Origin: Paroedura picta
Lineage: Eukaryota; Chordata; Lepidosauria; Squamata; Gekkonidae
Length of the DNA: 64,000 nt
NCBI RefSeq assembly: GCF_049243985.1
Contig: NC_135371.1
Coordinates: forward strand, 2,939,501 to 3,003,500
Reading direction: 5' to 3'
A program made the translations under genes and the position numbers. A model generated the notes under the pieces. That model was not told where the DNA came from. It was given only the letters and a program-made list of their open reading frames with translations, and did no database searches. Position 1 is the stretch's first letter. Each line of letters begins with the position of its first letter. Of this stretch, positions 1-9,662 are shown in pieces.

Positions 1-196
1 CCCCACTCCTCCTCCTCCTCCTACTACTTCAACCAGTTGGGTGACCTTGGGCCATTCACAGATCTCTCAGAGCTCTCTCAGCCCCACCTACCTCACAGGG
101 TGTCTGTTGTGGATGTGAAGCTGAAGAGGATGTGATTTTAAGTTACTTTGAGACTCCTTTGGGTAGTGAAAAGCGGGGTACCAATGCCAACCACCA
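1..196 (+). repeat. tRNA-derived SINE with L2-like tail, head missing
   Basis: This is the body and tail of the commonest SINE in the window: a GGGTGACCTTGGGC block, a CTCACAGGGTGTCTGTTGTG block and a tail ending AAAGCGGGGTACC. The tRNA-like head lies outside the window or is lost. Better copies show a polymerase III A box (TGGTGTAGTGGTTA) and B box (GGTTCGATTCC). Confidence 0.75.
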
Positions 197-246
197 CACC
201 ACTTTGGCTGTAAAGATATAGCTGTTCCCGGATCCTGTTGGCTCTT

Positions 247-392
247 AGGGTTGCTAACCTCCAGGTGGTGCCTGGAGATCTCCTGGAATGGCAACTGATC
301 TCCAGGGGATGGGTCTCCTGGAGGAAATGGCCACATTCCAACCCCACCCCCTCAAGTCTCCCGGTATTCCCCAACCCAGAGCTGGCAACCCG
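247..392 (-). repeat. AGGGTTGCCA-ended repeat, copy 1
   Basis: The copy begins AGGGTTGCTAACCTCCAGG and ends in GAGCTGGCAACC, so its ends are inverted. The same roughly 200-bp unit recurs at about 12.4, 12.7, 54.1, 62.3 and 62.8 kb. The inverted ends suggest a non-autonomous DNA element. I do not know its family. Confidence 0.6.
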
Positions 393-1015
393 CCCGTCTT
401 TCGCGTCCTCGCTCCGAACTACAATCCCCAGAAGCCCTTGCTCTCCTCCCCTCCCTCCCACGCGGCGTCCTCCTCCACCGGCTTTGGGGCTTCTTTGTGC
501 CCAGCCGGGGAGATCCGTCTCCCAGCCGAGGAGTGGGGATCGGGGCCCGGAGGCGCACGCAGCAAAAAGGGAGGGGGCGAGACCGGCGGCGCCTCTTTTG
601 CAAAACCCCTTGCTTTGCAACCCCCCCCCCCAAATTTGGGCTGGAGAGAAGCGGAGTCCGGAGTCCTAGAAGGGAGCGGCCAGCTGGGACAAGCCCCTTC
701 CTGTTTCGCCGCCTCCTTTGCAAAGTCGCTCCTCGGAGTGGAGTTTTGCCCCAGAAGTGGCCGCGGCTTCGCCAAGGGGGGGATTGGCTGGGTGAGTGCA
801 GAAAAGCGGGCGAGGGGAGCAGCTCTGGCTGGCTGGGGGGGGGAAGGAGCCTACACTGGAGGGGGGGCTGGCTGGCTGGCTCAGAGGGAAGATGCAGCGG
901 CTTAGCCTTCCCTGGAGCTGGACCACTTGGCCGCAGGTGGGAAAGTTCTTGCCAGCCAGAGCACGAGACAGGAGCGCGCAGGAGAGCTCCACCCCCTCCC
1001 TCCCTCCCTGAGATG
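393..1015 (+). promoter_or_regulatory. CpG-rich promoter region, probably of gene A
   Basis: The segment is GC-rich with many CpGs, unlike the repeats on either side. It contains an ACTACAATCCCCAGAAGC motif at 418 that resembles the ZNF143/SBS promoter site, and an inverted CCAAT (GATTGG) near 782. A strong donor (CTGG then GTGAGT) follows 791, and a second possible donor (GCAG then GTGGGA) follows 936. A non-coding first exon ending at 791 would splice to the gene A exon at 3577. The start site and the link to gene A are inferred. Confidence 0.5.
418..441 (+). promoter_or_regulatory. ZNF143/SBS-type motif
   Basis: A 24-bp stretch starting ACTACAATCCCCAGAAGC matches the known vertebrate promoter motif ACTACAANTCCCAGNATGC closely. 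It lies in the CpG-rich block upstream of gene A. The second promoters of genes C and D carry a version agreeing at about 20 of 24 positions (27332 and 37951). Confidence 0.55.
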
Positions 1016-1227
1016 CTAGCTTTCTGTGGGCGGGGAGTGGTTTGCTTCTTTGTACACTTGAAAATTCTACCCAGCTCGTTCGGCTGTCATATTGTCCAGG
1101 GGAGGTTGCCCCACAGTTCTGGCCGATGGACTATAAGAAGCAAAACTTGGTGGTGGGGGGGGGGGATTCCTCACCCCTCCTGCTGAAAGAATTGCTGGCC
1201 TGGTGGAGGAGCACTTAGGAAGAAATG

Positions 1228-1500
1228 GGGGGGGGGGAGCTGGTTCTTATATGCCGCTTTTCTCTACCTGAAGGAGGCTCATAGCGGCTTCCAATCGCCT
1301 TCCCTTCCTCTCCCCACAGCAGACACCCTGTGAGGTAGGGGAGGCTGAGAGAGCCCTGATATTCCTGCTCGGTCAGAACAGCTTTATCAGGACTGTGACT
1401 ATCCCAAGGTCACCCAGCAGACTTCACGTGGGGGAGCGTGGAATCAAACCTGGCTTGCCAGATTAGAAGTCCGCACTCCTAACCACTACACCAAGCTGAC
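1228..1500 (-). repeat. tRNA-derived SINE, near full length, antisense
   Basis: Read on the minus strand, it runs from the head (TGGTGTAGTGGTTAGGAG) through the B box to the tail ending in the TATAAGAACCAGCTC block. Confidence 0.8.
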
Positions 1501-2167
1501 CAAGGAAGTCATTCTGGGGTTTTCTTTTGAGGGGGTCTTAATAAGGAATTGGGGCTGAGATTGAGAGCTGCTTAATGGAGAAAGAGTCGGGGGGGGGGAA
1601 TGTCCTACTGTAACGCAGCAGCAAGATTCCCTGCAGGGCTGAGGGGCAAGGTGATGTCTTATGGAGGGAAGGCGCAGGTGACTTTTAAGTGTGGCTAGAG
1701 AATTTTGTGGAGTCATTGAATCCCATGAGATTTGTTTTCAAGGTGGCAGACCTTGCGCATAGTGCATTTCTATAGGTCTGAACATATAGCATCCGTTTTC
1801 TGTCTGAGCTTCGGTAATCCTCCCTATCGGGGTGAGGTTCAGAAACTGGATCCCCTGATCCCAACCCTCTGGCTGTGATTAAGGAACTGGGTTTCCTAAT
1901 CCAAACCCTCAATATCTGGGTGTAGCTAAGGAATTGAATTCCCTGACCTACATTCAGGTGACCCCCAAACTTTCCTTTTTCCATAACCTCCCTCCCCCTA
2001 GTTTTGCAGAATTAGGAGCCCCAAATTACCTCCCGCAGGGAGTCAGTGAATCTGCAGCTGGATGTGGATTTAGGATCCCCTGTTGCCAGCGGGGGTTGGG
2101 TTCTGCCTCGAGTAACTCACCTTCGGGACTGCAGAGATGTCCCCACCTTAGAGTCTCTCTGTTGTCC
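1501..2167. other. Unassigned intergenic stretch
   Basis: I see no coding exon and no repeat that I recognise. There is some local repetition of GGAACTGG / CCCTGATCC-like words at 1840-1960. Confidence 0.4.
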
Positions 2168-2262
2168 CACAGAATCACAGAATCATAAGAGTTGGAAGGG
2201 GCCACAAAGGCCATCTAGTCCAACCCTCTGCTCAACGCAGGATCAGAGAGAGCTTCCTTTTA
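2168..2262 (-). repeat. CR1 LINE 3' end, antisense
   Basis: The typical antisense CR1 end is present: AGAATCACAGAATCATAAGA, then GTTGGAAGGGGCC, then CATCTAGTCCAACCC. Confidence 0.8.
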
Positions 2263-2428
2263 TAATGCCAGCTAGCCCCTTCGGCTTTCCACCCAAATTA
2301 GCTAAAGCCCTTGCTTTGAGGGAATTTCGCTCTGCCTCTTTTATCTGTCTCTGCCCCGTGTAATTACTGATGTAATCATGAGACATTTCTGAGGCTTAGC
2401 CCGTGGGTCAGGGATAGCCCTCCCTCCC

Positions 2429-2600
2429 TTGAGCCAGTATAGGGAAGTGGTTAAGAACGGCAGCTTCCAACCTGGAAAACCACATTTGATTCCCCACCCC
2501 TCCTCCACATGCAGCCAGCTGGGTGACCTTGGGCTTGTCACAGTTCTCTTGGAGCTCTCTCAACCTCACCTACCTCACAGGGTTTCTGTTGTGGGGCACA
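2429..2600 (+). repeat. tRNA-derived SINE, tail truncated
   Basis: It has the head (AAGTGGTTAAGAACGG), a degenerate B box (TTTGATTCCCC) and the body up to the TTCTGTTGTGGGG block. Confidence 0.7.
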
Positions 2601-2811
2601 GAGGTGTCTGTTGTGACAACGATTGTCAGCCATGTTGAGATTGGGTAGAAAAACCTCTTATCTCTTGGCTGGCAAAATATTTACAGAGGTTATGTACAAC
2701 TGTTCTTGCTTCAGGTACTGTTTAGCCTCTGTTAATAGCCAACTACTTTGACTTTTCTTTTTGGTTATTTTATTTGGACCATTTTGAGGGAAATTCGTGC
2801 TCTCACAAGAG

Positions 2812-3042
2812 CCAGCATGTTGTCGTGGTTAAGAGTGGTGAACTCTAATCAGGAGAACCACCTTGGATTCCCCACCCCTCCATTTGCAGGGTGACTTTGG
2901 GCTAGTCACAGTTCACTTAGGGCTGTTCTCATACAGAGCAGTCCTCTTGGACTTCTCTCGGCCCCACCTACCTTGCAGGGTGTCAGTTGTGGGGAGAGTA
3001 AGCCGCTTTAGGTAGTAAAAAGTGGGGTATAAAAAAACCCAG
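2812..3042 (+). repeat. tRNA-derived SINE
   Basis: The head (GTCGTGGTTAAGAGTGG), body and the GTAAAAAGTGGGGTATAAA tail are all recognisable, though diverged. Confidence 0.7.
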
Positions 3043-3060
3043 CTCCTTGTCTCCTGAAAC

Positions 3061-3321
3061 AGCGTGGTATAGTGGTTAAGGAGCAGCAGACTCTAATCTG
3101 GAGAGCCAGGTTTGAGCCCTCACTCCGCCTCTACATGCGGCCAGCTAGCTGACCTTGGGCCATCCCCAGTTATCTCAGAGCTGTCCACATAGAACAGTTC
3201 TCTTAGACTTCTTTCAGCCCCACCTCCCTCACAGGGTGTCTCTTGTGGGGAGAGGAAAGGTGTTTGTAGGCTGTTTTTGGGATTCCTTTGCATAGTAAAA
3301 AGCGGGGTACAAAACACTAGC
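3061..3321 (+). repeat. tRNA-derived SINE, full length
   Basis: The A box (TGGTATAGTGGTTA), a B-box variant (GGTTTGAGCCC), the body and the AAAGCGGGGTAC tail are all present. It lies directly after another copy of the same family. Confidence 0.75.
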
Positions 3322-3370
3322 CCTTCTTAAACCCTGGAGTACCGTCTGAATCCCAATTTGTTCCCCAGAG

Positions 3371-3506
3371 CAGCGGTAGTCAACCTGTGGTCCTCCAGAT
3401 GTTCATGGACTACAATTCCCATGAGCCCCTGCCAGCAAATGCTGGCAGGGGCTCATGGGAATTGTAGTCCACAAACATCTGGAGGACCACAGATTGACTC
3501 CCCCTG
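3371..3506 (+). mobile_element. hAT palindromic MITE, copy 1
   Basis: This is a 136-bp palindromic element with terminal CAGCGGTAGTCAACC and GATTGACTCCCCCTG. It is flanked by perfect 8-bp target duplications CCCCAGAG (3363-3370 and 3507-3514). It lies about 70 bp upstream of the first coding exon of gene A. Confidence 0.9.
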
Positions 3507-3576
3507 CCCCAGAGGACTACAGAGTCAATGTGTGCGCTCATCGCCTTTTATTTCCAACGTCTGCTTTCTCCTTCAG

Positions 3577-4300
3577 GATCTGGGGGATCTTTGACGAGAG
3601 GGTGGGAAAGATGGCCGCCGACCAGGCCGCTCTGCCTCTCCAGGACAGGAGCGTGAGGGGATTCCTGCGTAGGATACCAGGCGATGAGATCAAACAGGAG
3701 CCCAACGAGGAGGTTGTGAAGCAGTGGGAAGTCCAGTGGCAAGACTTCCTGAAGAACGTGGAGTCCCCTCAGACCGGAGCGGGAGCCTCACAGAAGATGG
3801 CGGAAGCGTCCCCCTGGGAGGACGCCAAGGCCTTCCTGGCCTCGTTCGAGCAGGTGGCGGAAGCCTGCCGGTGGCCCAAGGAAGAGTGGGTGACCCGGCT
3901 CCTGCCGGCCCTCAGCGGAGAAGCCGAGCAGGCCTTCAACCGGCTGGAAGGCAGAGACCGGAAAGATTACGGGAAGGCCAAGGCGGCCATCTTGCTAGGG
4001 GACACCATCAGCCGGGAGAAGCAGCGGCAGCACTTCCGGCATTTCCGCTACCAGGAGGCCGAGGGCCCGCGGGGGGTCTACAACCGGCTCCAGGAGCTCT
4101 GCCGGCAGTGGCTGAAGGTCGAGAGGCACTCCAAGGAGCAGATCCTGGAGCTACTGATCCTGGAGCAGTTCCTGACCGTCCTGCCCCCGGAGATCCAGAG
4201 CTGGGTGAGGGAACGCGGGCCGGAGACCTGCTCCCAGGCGGTGGCCCTGGCCGAGGATTTCCTGTGGATGCAGAAAGAGTCTCTGCGGTGGGAGCAGCAG
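3577..4300 (+). CDS. Gene A exon: extended SCAN domain
   Basis: This is the N-terminal exon of a SCAN zinc-finger transcription factor. An acceptor (CTCCTTCAG) precedes 3577, and a phase-0 donor (GAGCAGCAG then GTGAGA) follows 4300. I place the start at ATG 3611, giving 230 residues ([12 protein letters not shown]...). Residues 26-31 (EIKQEP) hold a SUMO-type motif. Residues 69-135 ([19 protein letters not shown]...) match the N-terminal capsid-like part of extended SCAN proteins. Residues 138-222 ([16 protein letters not shown] ... EDFLW) are the classical leucine-rich SCAN dimerisation domain. The ancestry of SCAN from a Gmr1-like Gypsy Gag capsid is established for the family. The partner proteins are unknown. 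Confidence 0.9.
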
Positions 4301-4369
4301 GTGAGAGGAGGACAGCTCCCGATTACCCTTCCGTGTCGCCCGAGGGAGGAGTAGGGACGTTTTTGATTT

Positions 4370-4470
4370 TTATTTATTCATGAATTTATTTGATGTGGTT
4401 TTTAGGCCACCCCTCTTTCTGGAGAGGTCTCGGGGTGGCTTCCAACAGTGTATAAAAACAGAAAAAATTC
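4370..4470 (-). repeat. L2-type LINE tail, antisense, in gene A intron 1
   Basis: Tail words run in reverse: TTTATTCATGAATTTATT, then GGCCACCCCTCTTTCTGGAG. It lies 70 bp after the SCAN donor. Confidence 0.5.
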
Positions 4471-4537
4471 AGCTTCATATAAAGCAACATAATTTCGTAT
4501 TTACATAACCCCTTCGTCCAGGGATAATAGCCTAACG

Positions 4538-4622
4538 CAGGGGTAGTCAACCTGTGGCCCTCCAGATGTCCATGGACTACAATTCCCATGAGCCAGTGTT
4601 TGCCACAGTTTGGCCATCCCTG
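4538..4622 (+). mobile_element. hAT MITE, partial copy 2
   Basis: The left arm (CAGGGGTAGTCAACCTGTGG ... ACTACAATTCCCATGAG) is joined to a diverged right end (TTTGGCCATCCCTG). There is no matching target duplication. Confidence 0.7.
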
Positions 4623-4717
4623 CTTTAGGGTGATTCTGCACTGAGGCAGGCTTGGCCCTTACTGTGCAATCACTGTCCCTAAATCCATCCTTCTTTGCTG
4701 AAAGAGGACCAAGGAGA

Positions 4718-4935
4718 GAGGCAGTCATGGCTTAGTGGCAGAACATCAGCTTAAATTTGAGAAGGTCTGATCTCTGGCATCCCCAGGTGAAAGGATGAAG
4801 CAGACTTGAGGGTCTAACTCAGGAAAAGGCAGGTTAATGTAGGTGGGAGGGCATGGCTTTGTGGTAGACCGTCTGCGTGGGTGTGCAGAAGGTCCCAGGT
4901 TCAATCCCCACTGTCTCCAGTAGGTAGCGGGTGAC
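4718..4935 (+). repeat. Two fragments of a second tRNA-like SINE
   Basis: Two tRNA-like heads are seen, GGCTTAGTGGCAGAACATC (about 4727) and GGCTTTGTGGTAGACCGTC (about 4854). The second has a B box GGTTCAATCCCC. A third B-box fragment lies at 5195-5215. Minus-strand relatives are at 20165-20325 and 31955-32075. Confidence 0.55.
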
Positions 4936-5031
4936 ATGAAAGCTCTGAACCTGGGACCCGGGAGATCTGGGGACAGTGTGAACAGATGGATTCTGTCAAA
5001 GGCAGCTTTACGTCTTCATTTCCTGTTTCAG

Positions 5032-5164
5032 GCGCTGGCCACAGCAGGGCCGTCAGTGGAGATGGATGCCTCTGAGCCAGAGCAAGCTCCCTCTGACACC
5101 GGGAAGAGGGCTCTGTACGTAGAGCTGAAGGAGGAGGTGGACAGGGAGACTGTGAGCGTTCAGG
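5032..5164 (+). CDS. Gene A exon 2: acidic linker
   Basis: The acceptor (CCTGTTTCAG) and donor (TTCAGG then GTGAGT) give a 133-nt exon that enters in phase 0 and leaves in phase 1. It therefore joins the SCAN exon at 4300 to the finger exon at 6299. The peptide is acidic and low in structure (ALATAGPSVEMDASEPEQ... ALYVELKEEVDRE). LKEE is a SUMO-type motif (hydrophobic-K-x-E). There is no KRAB signature. Genes B and E have a linker exon of the same phase at the same place. Confidence 0.8.
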
Positions 5165-5261
5165 GTGAGTGGGTGAGAGGCCAGCCGACGGGTCCCAGGT
5201 TCAATCCCCGGCATCCCCAGTTGAAACTGTGAGGGGGACCAAAGGACTAACTCAGTAAAAC

Positions 5262-5640
5262 ACAGAACAAAGTTTGAGTCCTACCGGACCCCCCCTTAAG
5301 ACCAACCAAGTTTTATTTGTGATATATAAAACTGTTTAGTGCTAAGCACTACTGCTGGCGTGGTAGATCTTGGCCTGAGATGTAGATGTGAAATATCTGA
5401 GGGGAACAGTGGGAAGGGTGTTTTATTCCGCCATCTGTTGAATTGTTAAATAGTGTTAGAATAGTCATTGAATGAATGAATGAATGAATGAATGAATGAA
5501 TGAATGAATGAATGAATGAATGAATGAATGAATGCTTTTTTCTGCAACATAACTTGAATAGAACTTTTGTTGGTCTGAAAGGGGCTGCTGGACTCAGATG
5601 TTGTCCCGCTGCTTCAGACCAACGTGGCAACCTGCCTGGC
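5262..5640. repeat. Inverted-arm repeat with a TGAA microsatellite inside
   Basis: The left arm (TTGAGTCCTACCGGACC ... GACCAACCAAGTTTTATT) and right arm (ACTTTTGTTGGTCTGAAAGG ... GCTGGACTC) are inverted relative to each other. Related pairs of arms are at 25917-26045 and 35277-35395. The microsatellite and other bases separate the arms. Confidence 0.5.
5466..5535 (+). repeat. (TGAA)n microsatellite
   Basis: About 17 uninterrupted TGAA units lie in gene A intron 2. Confidence 0.97.
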
Positions 5641-6149
5641 ACCAGGAAAACATGAGGGGCGTGGCTCAAGGCCAGAGGATCTGTGTGGTACGCAGAAGGG
5701 GAATGAGGACAGCACAGGAACACACATAAACAAGGTGTTACAGAAAAGAGCCAACTAGCCATGCATGGGCAACACCTGTGTATGTAATAACGAATAAATA
5801 AGCCAAAAACCTACTAGTTCATTATCAGTTGTAAGTTCTACGAGAAAAATCAAAAAAGTTTAAATGCATCTCTCTATACCGTATAAAACTATTACGTTAC
5901 GGCTGGCTAGGTGGTTAAAAAAAATGCTGGAAAGCTAATAAAAGATGAAATGATGAGCATTTATGAAAAACAGTTTGTAAAAATCAGTTAACAAGTAGGA
6001 ACAACGGAACATCGCAAGGTTTTATTAGGCTGGAGCGGTTCGGGGCGGTTCGGTGGCCATGGCGCGGGAGTGGGAGGGGGCGCTAGCCGCTTCGTGCTGG
6101 AATGGCCTCCGAACTGGCTGAAGGGCACCGAACCGCTCAAGCCTAGTTT

Positions 6150-6256
6150 TAATAGTGTTTTAAATGTTTTATAACATGATGAATGAAAGGTGTCTTGTGA
6201 ACCGCCTCGGGCCTCCTTGCCGGGAAGGGTGGTATATAAAGCCAATAAATAAATAT
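6150..6256 (+). repeat. L2-type LINE 3' tail
   Basis: It reads GTGAACCGCCTCGGGCCTCC, then GGGTGGTATATAAAGCC, then AATAAATAAAT, a typical L2-like end. It stops about 40 bp before the finger exon of gene A. Confidence 0.6.
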
Positions 6257-6298
6257 TAGCCCAACTCTCTCTCCCTCCTGCTTTTCTCTTTATTCCAG

Positions 6299-7170
6299 TC
6301 GGCGACGTCCAAGGCAACGAGAACGGAGGGGACCCGTTCGGCATCCCCTCTTCCGAAACGGATCGCCTGAGGATGGAGGAGAACTTTGGGAGTCAGAACG
6401 GCCACAAGAGGAGGGTGCGGAACCACCCTCCAGAGAAGTGGAGGAAGAAGCCCGGTCCTTGCCCAGGGGGCGGGTTCCGCGAGGCACCCCCCGTTCGGGA
6501 GCAGAAGCCGAAGGAGAAGTACAAATGCAACGTGTGCGCCAAGATCTTCAGCTACAAGTCCAGCCTGAAGATCCACCTGAGGATCCACACCGGGGAGAAG
6601 CCATACAAATGCTCCGAGTGCGGGAAGGGCTTCAGCCGGAGTGACCTCCTGGCTTCCCACCAAAGGATCCACACCGGGGAGAAGCCGTACAGCTGCTCGC
6701 ACTGCGGGAAGAGCTTCTGTGACCTCTCAACCCTCATAAAGCATCGGCGGATCCACACAGGAGAGAAGCCCTACACGTGCCTGGAGTGCGGGAAGTGCTT
6801 CAGCCAGAAGGCGATCCTGACCTCGCACCAGAGAATCCACACGGGGGAGAAGCCACACAAGTGCCTGGAGTGCGGAAACAGCTTCAGCCGGAACACCTAC
6901 CTGACCTCCCACCAGAGAATCCACGCCGGGGAGAGGCCGTTCAAAACCGTGAACTGCGGAGAGGGCTTTTCGGAGCAGCCGGGCGTTTCCTGCCCGCAGA
7001 GGATCCCTGTCGGGGGCTCGGACTACGGCGAGCGTCTGGGCCAGCACCCCGTGGTCGTCACGCGCCAGAGCCTGTTCTCGCTGAACGATTCCGTCCGGGT
7101 TTACGAATCGGAGGAGAAGCCTCGTTTGGAGGCACCATCTTACGGGACCCCAAAACCGCCTGCAAATTAG
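6299..7170 (+). CDS. Gene A exon 3: five C2H2 zinc fingers
   Basis: The acceptor (TTTATTCCAG) gives a phase-1 entry. The split codon with 5164 reads GTC, followed by [13 protein letters not shown]. The stop is TAG at 7168-7170, and the full protein is 564 aa. Five intact C2H2 fingers with TGEKP linkers occupy about residues 349-488 ([19 protein letters not shown] ... [19 protein letters not shown]). A sixth unit has lost its first Cys and both His ([13 protein letters not shown] ... CPQRIP), and the C-terminus is unstructured. Fingers of this type bind DNA. The target is unknown. Confidence 0.92.
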
Positions 7171-7385
7171 CTGGTCCTTTGGTTGCTGTCGGCTTTGCCT
7201 CCTGGCAACCAGGTGAATTTCCACTCCTGCTGAGGCAGAACCCCCCCACGCACAGCTGCCCTCTCCGGGCAGAGGGAGGTGTCGGGAATGCCCTTTCTGT
7301 CCCGGGATGATGCCCAGGGGGGGGCAGGCTGTGCAGCTTTCTTTGGGTAACAAGCCCATCTTGTCCGATTTGGTGGGAAAGAGAA

Positions 7386-7735
7386 CGTGAGAGAAGCCAT
7401 GTTGGATCAGGCCGGTGGCCCATCCAGTCCAGCACTCTGCATCACTCAGTGGCCAAAATCCAGGTGCCATCAGGAGGTCCACCAGCAGGGGCAGAACTCC
7501 AGAAACTCCCTCGGTTGCCACCCAAATACCCAAAATACAGAGCGTCACAGATCTAAGAACAGAAGAGAAGCCATGTTGGATCAGGCCAGTGGCCCATCCA
7601 CTCCGACATTCTGTGTCACCCGTTGGCCAAAGCCTAGGTGGTAACAGGAAGTCCACCAGCGGGGCCAGAAGCCCTCCCCCTGTTGCCCCCCCCAGCACAA
7701 AGACTACAGAACATCACAGTCCCAGATAAATGCTC
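7386..7735 (+). repeat. Two CR1-like LINE tail fragments in the gene A 3' region
   Basis: GAGAAGCCATGTTGGATCAG, then GGCCCATCCAGTCC, appears twice (7391 and 7566). Each is followed by GGCCAAA and GTCCACCAGC words. Confidence 0.6.
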
Positions 7736-8090
7736 CTTCTCTTCCAGTGGTTCCACCTCGGCTCCCGGGCCACATCCCTTGTGCTCCCCCCAGGCCTACG
7801 AACCCACCCCCTCATTCCTGGTGTTTGGTCTACTGCAAGTTCAAAACACGCAATATCGCCTACATTTCTTTTGTTGTTGTTGTGCAGCAGCCATATTTTA
7901 TTTAAACTGGGGGAAAAATCTATAAGTTCTTTGTAAAAATCATTGGTTAAAACTACTTTGGGTCCTCTTTGTGGAGAAAGGCAGATGGGGAAAGAGAGAG
8001 AGAGAAGCAGGCAATGGACAATCCCACAGCCAGGAGCAAGCAGGAGAAGGCTTTTCCAGCCTCCCAAAGATGGAGACTTCTGGGGAAGGG

Positions 8091-8330
8091 TTGCCAAGTC
8101 TGGGTTAAGAAATTCCTGGAGATCTGGGGTGGAGCCTGGGAAGGACGGAGTACGAGGAGGGGAAGGAGCGCAGCAGGAATATAGCCCCCTCCAGCCCACC
8201 TCCTGAAGGTGCCATTGTCTTCCGGAGGTTAAGCAGGGTTGCCCCTGGTGAACACTGGAATGGGAGACTGCCAAGGGAGTCCCAGGTCACAACCAGCCCT
8301 GGAAGGTCTCTCACTAGGAAAACGCAGCCA
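8091..8330 (+). repeat. AGGGTTGCCA-repeat fragment followed by a 5S-rRNA-derived SINE fragment
   Basis: From 8091, GGGTTGCCAAGTCTGGG begins a short piece of the AGGGTTGCCA family. From about 8220, GGAGGTTAAGCAGGGTTG and then TGGAATGGGAGACTGCC match the 5S rRNA internal promoter region (AGCTAAGCAGGGT ... TTGGATGGGAGACC). This is a SINE3-type fragment rather than a working 5S gene. Confidence 0.6.
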
Positions 8331-8742
8331 TTGCAGGAAGGATGGGCCAAGGTGGAGAAGGCCCTGGCCCTGGCCCAGTCTCAACTCTTTTGGGCTGGGG
8401 ATCTGAGCAGATTATGTTCTGATGACCTCAAAGCTCTTTTTGGGAGGGGGGAGTACAGTGGAAGAGGTGGTCCTGCAGGTAAGCTGGTTCCCTAATAGCC
8501 ACAGATGGACTTCTGCTACAGGCGTTTATCCAGTCCTCTCTTGAAGCTGTCTATGCCTGTAGCCACCTCACTTTCTGTGGCAGGGGATTCCTTGTGTTCA
8601 TGACCCTTTGATGAGGAAGCCCTTCTCTTGATCTGTCCCAAGGCTACTTCTCCTTAGTGTCACAAGAGTCCCCACGAGTTCTCTTTTTGTGTGAAAGGAC
8701 TTCCTCCTCTACCTCCTCTCTTCCAGGCATCATTCTCTCTAC

Positions 8743-8800
8743 CCTCGTGGTGTTGTGGTTAAGAGCGTTGGCCTCTGATCCTCCACATGCGGATACGGCT
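8743..8800 (+). repeat. tRNA-derived SINE head fragment
   Basis: GGTGTTGTGGTTAAGAGCG matches the A-box region of the SINE. The copy breaks off shortly afterwards. Confidence 0.5.
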
Positions 8801-9171
8801 TGAATTTCTCCTGCGTGGCTCCCGTTCACTTCGACAGGAAGAGACAAAGGACTTCCCACCCAGTCACTGGTGAAAGGGCCGGGATAGGCCTTCTCCCAGC
8901 CCCAGAGAACCCCCCTTTCCCCCATTTGCAGCACTCGGGCATTTCCCTTTTTGCTTTGGCCAACTCGCCAGACTCTTGTAGAAAGAGTGAGATGGCCTCA
9001 TGCCTTCGTTTAGCTTGCTAAGATCCTCCCCCCCCCACTTTAGTTGTTATTAGTAGTTGTTTTTAAGAGGGGATAGAATTGTCTTTATGCAACCTTGACA
9101 AAACGTATGATTTCCCCCCCACCACCACCACTGTGCACCTTTCGCCCTCTCCAAGACAAAGGCTTTGAAAC

Positions 9172-9177
9172 AATAAA
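9172..9177 (+). terminator. Candidate poly(A) signal of gene A
   Basis: AATAAA is followed within 30 bp by a GT-rich stretch (GTGATGTTTTGG). It lies 2 kb after the stop codon. It is the first canonical signal I see downstream of gene A with such a context, so the assignment is tentative. Confidence 0.4.
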
Positions 9178-9485
9178 GCAATGTGATGTTTTGGCTGGAG
9201 GCATGTCCCCGGGTTGTTTTGTTTTGTGTTTTTAAATAAAAATCTTAAAAAATGTTGCATACCTAAAAGAAGAAAGACTGTTGAGAAAAGAAGAAATGGA
9301 AAAGATAGGAGATACCTGGCAAAGAAATGTGGAATTAGGAATATAAGGGAACAGATAAAGGGTTTCCAGTGAGACACAAAAGAAGCGATGGGTTTTTCTC
9401 TGATCAAGGATGTAGGTTTTGCCGTTTTTGCAAACGCTCTTCCAATTATTAGCTAGTGTTCTAGAGTTTTCCAGTTCTGAGCATA

Positions 9486-9662
9486 TCATAGAGTTGGAAG
9501 GGACCTCCTGGGTCATCTAGTCCAACCCCCTGCACTGTGCTCACAACCACTCATCCACTGTAACCTGCCACCCCCTTGAATCTTCACTGTCAGGAACTTC
9601 TTCCGGATGTTTAGACAGAATTTCTTTTGAATTAATTTCATCCCATTGGATCTGATCTGTGC
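9486..9662 (-). repeat. CR1 LINE 3' end, antisense
   Basis: CATAGAGTTGGAAGGGACC, then CATCTAGTCCAACCCCC, then AGGAACTTCTTCCGGATG and AATTTCATCCCATTGG. The reverse strand encodes the familiar CR1 C-terminal reading (NIRKKFLT-like). Confidence 0.8.

Noticed and set aside
1228-1500. tRNA genes suggested by A and B boxes
   Set aside because: The boxes recur with the same body and tail at more than ten places, so they are SINE heads. No copy folds as a full tRNA.
8218-8290. 5S rRNA gene
   Set aside because: Only the internal promoter region is recognisable and it is diverged, and a similar piece occurs within a SINE at 55.1 kb.
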